The position numbers were made by a program, and so were the translations under genes. Positions 6,201 to 10,450 of a stretch of 10,450 bases of DNA are shown piece after piece; positions within the stretch are counted from its first letter, which is position 1; every line of letters starts with the position of its first letter. The notes under the pieces were generated by a model. The model saw only the letters and a program-made list of their open reading frames with translations, was not told the origin of the DNA and did not search any database. Source of the DNA: Thermoplasmata archaeon (GTDB lineage Archaea; Thermoplasmatota; Thermoplasmata; Lutacidiplasmatales; UBA184); NCBI GenBank assembly GCA_030039715.1, contig JASHVA010000161.1:1-10450 (forward strand). The letters are read 5' to 3'.

Positions 6201-9200
6201 CCCCGTGATGCCGGTCGTCCCGTTCGCGACCGCCGTCTGTAACGACGCGATCGGGGAGATGGTGCCGTTCGAGAACGACGCGATCGGCGTGAACTGGACC
6301 GGCACGCCGGCCGCGGGCGCGCCGTTCGCGACGAGCGTCACCGAGACCGGCGAGGTCGTCGCGAGCGTCAAGTTCTTGTCGAGGCCGTAGCCCGGCGTCG
6401 CGACCACCACGCGGACTCCGACCGACCGCTCCGAGGTCCCGGGGAGGGTCGCCGTGAGCGTGTAGTTCCCGGGAGCGTAGCCCGAGAGCGTGTAATTGCC
6501 CGTGGCGTTCGTCTCGTTCGAGGTCGAGAAGCCGTTCGCGCTCCCGAACGTCACGACCGCGCCGTTCGCCGGCGTCCCCGAGGAGGTGAACACCGTGCCG
6601 TGGACGGTGCCGACCGTCAGTCCGACCGTGCCGTTCGTCGGGGCGGTCGTCGAAACCGTGAGCGCGGTCTCGGTGTAGTTGTAGCCCGCGAAGATCACGT
6701 TGTAGTTGTAGATCCCCGGCGGCACGTTCGTCAGCGAGAACGCCCCGCTCGCGTCGGTGGTCGCGGTGATCTTCGAGAGATTCCCCGAGCCCCAGAGGAT
6801 GACCTTCGCGCCGGCGAGGGTCGGGTCGGGGGTGACGAACGCGGAGTTGTTCGCGATGTTGTAGTAGACGAAGCCGTGGACCGAACCCGACCCGATCGTG
6901 ATCGGGAGCTGGATGCTCGGGGCGTTGAACGAGAGGCCGACCGCGTTCGGGACCGTGATGTTGACCTCCTTGAGGAGGATGTTCCCCTGCTGGCTGAGTC
7001 CCTGGAAGGTCCCGGTCGTCACGTTGACGGTGTCGTTGCCCGGCGGGAGGATGAGCGAGAACGAGCCGTCCGGCGCCGTCGTGACCGACATGTGCGGGAT
7101 GCCGAACTGGTCGAAGACGGTGACCCGGGCGCCGCCGACCGGCGTCCCGTCGGCGAGCGTCACGTCGCCGTAGACCGTCTGTCCGGCGTAGTACTCCAGC
7201 ATCGACTCGCCGCCGGAGAAGTACATCCCGGCCGAGGTGTTCGCCACGCCGGTTCCGCCGCTCGCGAGCTTGAGCGCCTCGGGCGTGTTCATCGCGACGT
7301 AGCACGCGGTGGGGTTCGAGTTGGCCTGGGTCTCGTTGTTGCAGTAGTACGCCGTCTTGTAGACGACCTCGAAGTGCTGCAGCATCCAGCCCGGCTCGAC
7401 CGGGTCGCTGGCCGCCGCGCCCTCGAGGCCCGGGATCCCGCCGGAGAGGCCGATGTCGGTCCCGTTGTAGCCGAAGTAGGTCCGGTAGATCATGGAGTTG
7501 TAGAACGGCGAGAAATAGTTGATGTAGTAGTCCACCGCCGAGACGTCCGCCGGCACCGAGCCGAGCGGGTAGTAGTTGCCGTCGGAGCCGAGGACGGTGA
7601 CATTGTAGTAGCTCACCGGGATCCCCTCGGCGTTGACGATCCGGCCGGTCAGGTCGGCGGGCGCGTAGTAGATCCCCGTGTCCTCACCGCTGAACGGGAT
7701 GAGGCGGCTGTCGGCGAGGTCGTAGCGCACCGACCAGCCGGTGTACGACTGGACGTCGTCGTAGACCTTCGCGACGCCGTTCAGCGTCTGGGAGGTCGCG
7801 ATCAGGTAGCTCACGGCCATGTACATCGCGTTGGTGCCGGTCAGCGTGCTCGGGTTCACCGGGAGGTACCGGTCCGGATGCGCGACGACGAGCGCGACGT
7901 CGGTGCTCAGGTTCGTCATGTAGTTGTGGAGCAGCGAGAGGTTGAGCCCGTCCCCGGCGAGGATCGTGTTGAGGGCGGGGGGGAGGTACGGCTCGCCCGT
8001 CTTCGTCTGCTCGGCGGCGAGGAGCGTGGTCGCCAGGACGGCGATCGCGCTCGACTCGTTCTGGGCGAGCAGGAATTGGCCGGCGGGGTCGATACCGTTC
8101 TGGAAGTTGTCGGCGACGCTCGGGTGCTCCCCCTGGTCGATCGTCTGGAAACCGTAGTCCCACCAGCTCACGACCGCGGGACGTTGGGACTCGGGGAGCG
8201 CCGTATCCTGCTCCGCGAGCCAGTTGTACCCGGCGCTATCGTACTGGTTCCAGGTGTCGATCGTCGTCCCCGCGGCCCCGAAGTAGTTGCCGGAGGTGGA
8301 CGAATTGCCCTTGAGGAACGACGGCAACGAGCCGTAGACCTGGTCGGAGGCCTGCGTCTTCGTGTTGCCGGGAATTCCCGCGTCGATCGAGACCCAGACG
8401 TTCGGGATGATGATCACGAGGACGAGCAGCATGATGAGGACGTGGCGCGGCTTGAACGCCTTGCGGAACGCCGCCGCCTGGCTCCGCCGGTCGGAAAGGG
8501 AGGCGACCGTACGTCGGAGCTCCCCGTAGCTGCCGACGTCGAGGGCCTTCTGGATCGCCTCGGCGGGGAGGAGCGCGAACGCGGGCGAGCCGAGCAGGAA
8601 GAACTTCGCCGCGGAGATCGGAAGATAGATCGAGAGGATCGCGAAGACGACGAAGATGATGTGGTGGCGCTTGAACCGACCCCGGGCGAGCGCCCAGATG
8701 AACAGTCCGAGCCCGACGAACGCTAAGAAGAACGTGATGACGCCGTAGCCGACGACGAGCTCGTCGATCGACGGTGCCTGCGCCTCGGCGACGGTCGAGT
8801 AGATCAGCGTCTTCGCGAAGTATCCCTGGCCCGTGACGATGTTCGTGAAGTAGGTCGGCTCGAAGACCGCGAGGAACGCCGCCGCGGCGACGACGAGCAG
8901 GATGAGCGACGGGATCGAGAAGATCCACGGCACGTCGCGCATCAACATGAACGGAAGGAGCAGGGCCAGCACGCCGAAGTAGAGCAGGAGCGGCAGGTCG
9001 AACCACGTCGCGAACTGGTGCTGGACGAGGTAGTACGGGATCGCCATCGGGAAGCCGACGAGGCCGACGATCCACGTCGCGACGTAGAGGCCGAAGGAAT
9101 CGACGCGCCGGACGCGCTCCACGAGCACGGCGATGAAGACGGAGACGCCGATCACCGCCACCGCGTAGGTGTAGCCCTGCCAGGCGAGGGCGAGGGCGCC

Positions 9201-9893
9201 GAGCGAGACGCCGGTGAAGACGGCCCATTTCACCGCCGTACGTTCGGTCCGGAGGAAGCCCCGGAGCCCGGGGAGGTACTGCCGAGGCTTCCGGTAATCG
9301 TCGATCCAGCGGCGCGACCCGACCGCCTTGACCGTACGGATGTAGGCGTAGATCGTGACGAGGATGAGGAAGGTGTAGAACGAGAGGTAGTTCGCGTAGC
9401 CGAAGATCGAAGAGTCGATGTTCGCGCTCAGGAACGGAAAGATCAGGGCCGCGATGAGGCCCATCCGCTTCCCGCTGACCTCGCGCCCGATGAGATAGAC
9501 GGGGAAGACTCCAAGCGCCGCCCAGAGCGGCGCCTGCAGGTCGAGGAACCAGGCGCCGGCGACGACGGCGTTACCGCCGAACGCCGGCGCGAAGACGAGC
9601 CCGAGGATGGCGTTCATCCAGTCGAACAGCGGCTCGCGCGGGTTGTACCCCCCGACGGGGTAGTGGAGCAGCGGGTCGTAGATCAGGTTCTGATGGTTGA
9701 GGATGATGTAGGTCGTGACGCGGGAGTGGTAGTACGAGTCGGAGCCGCCCGCGTAACTGAACAGCGGTCCGAACTGCTGGATGATGGGGTACGTCCAGAT
9801 CGTCCGGATGGCGAACGCCATCCCGAAGGCGGCGAGCAGGATCGCGATGGTCCAGCCGTGGCGGTTCCACCACCCCGTTTTCGTCGACTCCAT
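3294..9893 (-). CDS. aglB: Giant AglB-type oligosaccharyltransferase with beta-repeat stalk and C-terminal anchor
   Basis: Catalyses en bloc transfer of a lipid-linked glycan to Asn in N-x-S/T on the outer membrane face. Residues 14-503 hold about 13 membrane helices, the STT3 number. Motifs: S51-D52-S53 with H56 in the first outer loop (first DXD region), TVAE at 367-370 (TIXE motif, metal-binding Glu), WWDYG at 577-581 (acceptor Ser/Thr pocket), then segments recalling AglB C-terminal domains: VRYDLADSRLIPF (722-734), SMIYRTYF (800-807) and HFEVVY (840-845). The second DXD position reads N168-Y-L170, which is unusual. From ~900, about eleven carboxypeptidase-regulatory-like repeats run to ~1880. 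Two NEW3/COG1470-like domains follow (~1920-2022, ~2036-2136), then a membrane helix (~2166-2187) and a basic tail. Known AglBs are usually well under half this length. The start is ATG 9893 with GGGGAG upstream. It is first in a five-gene unit and overlaps the next gene by ATGA. One unbroken frame argues against an assembly artefact. Confidence 0.95.
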   Translation of the reverse strand: MESTKTGWWNRHGWTIAILLAAFGMAFAIRTIWTYPIIQQFGPLFSYAGGSDSYYHSRVTTYIILNHQNLIYDPLLHYPVGGYNPREPLFDWMNAILGLVFAPAFGGNAVVAGAWFLDLQAPLWAALGVFPVYLIGREVSGKRMGLIAALIFPFLSANIDSSIFGYANYLSFYTFLILVTIYAYIRTVKAVGSRRWIDDYRKPRQYLPGLRGFLRTERTAVKWAVFTGVSLGALALAWQGYTYAVAVIGVSVFIAVLVERVRRVDSFGLYVATWIVGLVGFPMAIPYYLVQHQFATWFDLPLLLYFGVLALLLPFMLMRDVPWIFSIPSLILLVVAAAAFLAVFEPTYFTNIVTGQGYFAKTLIYSTVAEAQAPSIDELVVGYGVITFFLAFVGLGLFIWALARGRFKRHHIIFVVFAILSIYLPISAAKFFLLGSPAFALLPAEAIQKALDVGSYGELRRTVASLSDRRSQAAAFRKAFKPRHVLIMLLVLVIIIPNVWVSIDAGIPGNTKTQASDQVYGSLPSFLKGNSSTSGNYFGAAGTTIDTWNQYDSAGYNWLAEQDTALPESQRPAVVSWWDYGFQTIDQGEHPSVADNFQNGIDPAGQFLLAQNESSAIAVLATTLLAAEQTKTGEPYLPPALNTILAGDGLNLSLLHNYMTNLSTDVALVVAHPDRYLPVNPSTLTGTNAMYMAVSYLIATSQTLNGVAKVYDDVQSYTGWSVRYDLADSRLIPFSGEDTGIYYAPADLTGRIVNAEGIPVSYYNVTVLGSDGNYYPLGSVPADVSAVDYYINYFSPFYNSMIYRTYFGYNGTDIGLSGGIPGLEGAAASDPVEPGWMLQHFEVVYKTAYYCNNETQANSNPTACYVAMNTPEALKLASGGTGVANTSAGMYFSGGESMLEYYAGQTVYGDVTLADGTPVGGARVTVFDQFGIPHMSVTTAPDGSFSLILPPGNDTVNVTTGTFQGLSQQGNILLKEVNITVPNAVGLSFNAPSIQLPITIGSGSVHGFVYYNIANNSAFVTPDPTLAGAKVILWGSGNLSKITATTDASGAFSLTNVPPGIYNYNVIFAGYNYTETALTVSTTAPTNGTVGLTVGTVHGTVFTSSGTPANGAVVTFGSANGFSTSNETNATGNYTLSGYAPGNYTLTATLPGTSERSVGVRVVVATPGYGLDKNLTLATTSPVSVTLVANGAPAAGVPVQFTPIASFSNGTISPIASLQTAVANGTTGITGANGAVTVSLPVGNYSVSALGYVGSTLYAGVGELVASTLNPYASIGISLAPAIRLTGSVSTASSELNGTRAAVIAYSSAGSPVYTWTTNGSYSFYLPAGTYSVLALEGSNTSATGKFYSALGSVALSYPTSLNLNPTTSIVARFFVGSVLSGNVLVPAAGARVTVSAGSAGASVTAIASGAGDAALFVPATLPLSASSYCLSVSSVGFSSLSECVTPSGLQAMSRVALSLTPVPVTINAPGVPSGTSISLNLTAKSTTGSNATLTGGPTWTLSLAPGTYSLYGWAPTGSGSVLYLPTARVTFTVPFGATSASATIRFASQVNSTGILSLPSGAVTSGVAVSLESAAYNVTMNGTAFTKYFYAPPGTYSAHATVQSGSTQYAYLGTVSISSAGLVRPGLSLTGLGYDLSGSLETTSGAVVPLATTASLTSASGTVASVTVTNGTFSATLPGGQSYAVSASATTFVVGADSQYLVSWVAAPGSTCTVADSSSSCTVTMVSTTQLVWLNGTLTSPGVPGNISGTVRLYGPSTDPVTIVVPATNGTFSARVLPGSYSIYATGGGGSSPLAGFVSAVASLGTTTPVSITLSPTWAVSITVVPPTGSAPLLATSNVTVTNAFGYVARYTNVSSSSPLLVALPVGTYTVAAASYGLPGGLLATAGASATVKVVSGNVGTTLALAYEYVYRATASIVGSSSATVTSPGTTSFAFTVKNAGNIPLAIHPVGSPSYWTFNFSFANATLAAGPGAAALSGSVVIYVPSGTATVHPDVVISFELSNGTVVGSISPTVNVVAYYGISVGSTTSSPPQVGVAHVLVPFYLANTGNIPEEVHLSVVDTDRLSALGWTVGFRSVSGGLPNPTVSIGAFTNTTYSVNLTAVSTIFVAPGYVTVQASVLNLSGAYQSTATIVVPFGTFTTGTTNGTAPVTVTGPSVGVVPSTLPVWVVPLVSFVPAIALVVAVITYRWWRSRRWTRR
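4260..7070 (-). repeat. Eleven tandem beta-sandwich repeats in the AglB stalk
   Basis: Protein-level repeats with the pattern NG-x-(Y/F)-(S/T) followed by hydrophobic-P-x-G-x-Y-x-V. Copies begin near residues 942, 1049, 1131, 1233, 1319, 1414, 1499, 1586, 1671, 1770 and 1857 of the transferase, spaced 82 to 107 residues apart, as expected of one ~90-residue beta-sandwich each. Typical cores are LPPGNDTVNV, VPPGIYNYNV, LPAGTYSVLA, LAPGTYSLYG and LPVGTYTVAA. The copy at 1414 is the most degenerate. The first matches the carboxypeptidase regulatory-like family well; later ones have diverged and are Ser/Thr/Val/Ala/Gly-rich with few charges. The DNA copies are not near-identical, so the expansion is not recent. 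Confidence 0.8.
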
Positions 9894-9901
9894 CGCCGCG
9901 G

Positions 9902-9909
9902 CTCTCCCC
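9902..9909 (-). promoter_or_regulatory. Ribosome binding site of aglB
   Basis: GGGGAGAG on the minus strand, with the GGAG core about 10 bases before ATG 9893. It supports this ATG as the start and a leadered mRNA for the long operon. Confidence 0.5.
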
Positions 9910-9939
9910 GAACCGGCGGCGCGCGAGACCTGGGGCGTG

Positions 9940-9947
9940 TATAAATA
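9940..9947 (-). promoter_or_regulatory. TATA box of the aglB operon
   Basis: TATTTATA on the minus strand, an isolated AT-rich island in GC-rich intergenic DNA. Its downstream end lies 46 bases before the aglB ATG, predicting a start of transcription near 9915-9920 and a leader of about 25 bases that keeps the ribosome site. It shares the core TTTATA with the box at 2519 and resembles the one at 655. It is the only clear promoter upstream of the five-gene unit. Confidence 0.7.
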
Positions 9948-9967
9948 GCCTCCCCGGGGACAGCATG

Positions 9968-10000
9968 AAAAATCGCCGCGCCGGTGCCGCCGGCCGCTGC
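9968..10000 (-). terminator. Possible terminator of the DUF35 gene
   Basis: On the minus strand, shortly after the DUF35 stop, GCCGG, a five-base loop and CCGGC form a short stem, followed nine bases later by TTTTT (9968-9972). Archaeal termination relies mainly on T-tracts, so the T5 is the more meaningful part. It would separate the DUF35 transcript from the aglB promoter immediately downstream. The tract is short and the stem may be chance in GC-rich DNA. Confidence 0.35.
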
Positions 10001-10004
10001 CGGT

Positions 10005-10450
10005 CTAGGCGTCCGAACGGAAGCGGTAAAAGAAGCGGCCGTCGCCGACGTCGTACGGCTCGACGCGGACCCGCTGACCGATCTGGAGCTCCGTCCACGG
10101 CCGGCCGTCGATCCGACCGAAAAGCCGCAACGGCGCCCCGTCCAGGTCGACGAGCCCGACCGCGAACGGGACCTCCCCTTCCATGCCGAGCGGCGCCCCG
10201 CCGAGGACCGCGCTGAAGGCGTAGATCGTGCCGGTCTCGGGGAGGTCGACCCAGTCGAGCTCCTCGGAGTGGCAGGTGGGACAGGCCGTCCGCGGGGGCC
10301 AGTGCCACTCGTCGTCCCGGCGGCAATGGGTGGTCGAGAGTCGGCCCTCGCGCAGGCGGTCGTAGAATCGGGCGAGCCGCGTCTGGTCCGCCGTCTCGAG
10401 CGGGAAAAAGTCGAGCAGGAGGGGCCGTCGATCCTTCGGGCGCTCGGGAG
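10005..10450 (-). CDS. DUF35 Zn-ribbon/OB-fold protein, C-terminal part (5' end outside window)
   Basis: Partial gene entering from the right edge; the last 147 residues and the TAG stop are visible. The order matches the family of rubredoxin-like Zn ribbon plus OB fold associated with acyl-CoA enzymes (PF12172 and PF01796): a helical lead-in (RLARFYDRLREG), the ribbon HCRRDDEWHWPPR followed by ACPTC, then the OB fold starting at GTIYAFSAV with PFAVGLVDLDG and a closing GQRVRVEPY. Archaeal relatives bridge acetoacetyl-CoA thiolase and HMG-CoA synthase in the mevalonate pathway and typically sit beside a thiolase gene, which could lie just outside this window. The first knuckle reads C-R-R-D where C-x-x-C is expected, so one zinc ligand appears lost. 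The gene has the same orientation as the aglB unit but is separated from it by a likely T-tract and a TATA box. Confidence 0.85.
   Translation of the reverse strand, partial: PERPKDRRPLLLDFFPLETADQTRLARFYDRLREGRLSTTHCRRDDEWHWPPRTACPTCHSEELDWVDLPETGTIYAFSAVLGGAPLGMEGEVPFAVGLVDLDGAPLRLFGRIDGRPWTELQIGQRVRVEPYDVGDGRFFYRFRSDA

Noticed and set aside
3294..7100. DNA tandem repeats or a CRISPR-like array in the stalk region
   Set aside because: Recurring short words come from biased codons for Val, Thr, Ser and Gly. I found no long identical units or uniform spacers; the repetition is at protein level.
4552..7305. A 917-codon minus-strand frame overlapping the stalk
   Set aside because: It is an Arg/Asp/His-rich shift of the stalk frame with no recognisable fold; the stalk frame continues the transferase without interruption.
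3723..8726. Long plus-strand open frames (3723-6095 and 6600-8726) opposite the aglB gene
   Set aside because: The translations are Arg/Asp/Glu-rich with no domain or hydrophobic pattern, as expected when the GC-rich codons of the opposite strand are read out of frame. The minus-strand reading has clear motifs, membrane helices and repeats.
995..10450. Signs of a mobile element or recent transfer
   Set aside because: I saw no transposase, integrase, terminal inverted repeats or target duplication, and base composition looks even across the genes.

Overview
The window reads as a GC-rich euryarchaeal chromosome segment, possibly Thermoplasmata-like. The archaeal call is firm: it holds an AglB/STT3-type oligosaccharyltransferase, archaeal aEF-1beta with its usual small Zn-ribbon neighbour, and TATA boxes standing out as AT-rich islands. 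The lineage is an inference, and I cannot place it further without searches. I see no mobile element, CRISPR array, rRNA or tRNA, and no non-coding stretch longer than about 110 bases.

Layout: (1) 1-600, plus strand, the C-terminal two thirds of an aldo/keto reductase cut by the window edge. (2) 694-972, plus strand, a dicluster ferredoxin with its own TATA box. (3) 995-9893, minus strand, a compact five-gene unit read right to left: a giant 2199-residue AglB-type oligosaccharyltransferase, a 274-residue sequon-rich single-span membrane protein, a 60-residue Zn-ribbon protein, aEF-1beta, and a YdjM/DUF457-type membrane metal-dependent hydrolase. Junctions are a 4-base ATGA overlap and gaps of 12, 11 and 21 bases. 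(4) 10005-10450, minus strand, the C-terminal part of a DUF35 Zn-ribbon/OB-fold protein of the acyl-CoA-enzyme-associated kind, cut by the right edge.

The main interest is the AglB protein. Its first ~900 residues are a recognisable 13-helix STT3 catalytic unit with the WWDYG motif. The next ~1000 residues are about eleven tandem carboxypeptidase-regulatory-like beta-sandwich repeats, followed by two NEW3-like domains and an extra C-terminal membrane helix with a basic tail. The enzyme therefore seems to carry a long outer-surface stalk that returns to the membrane. The stalk is crowded with N-x-S/T sequons, so the enzyme may glycosylate itself. The next gene, translationally coupled to it, encodes another sequon-rich, membrane-anchored ectodomain and is a candidate partner or substrate.

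The two translation genes downstream may also be driven separately. A TTTATATT box lies inside the 3' end of the membrane-protein gene, exactly where that gene uses its only ATA and TTT codons. Two separate Zn ribbons (the 60-residue protein and the DUF35 protein) each have Asp where a zinc-ligand Cys is expected. The second metal-binding (DXD) motif of the transferase also looks degenerate.
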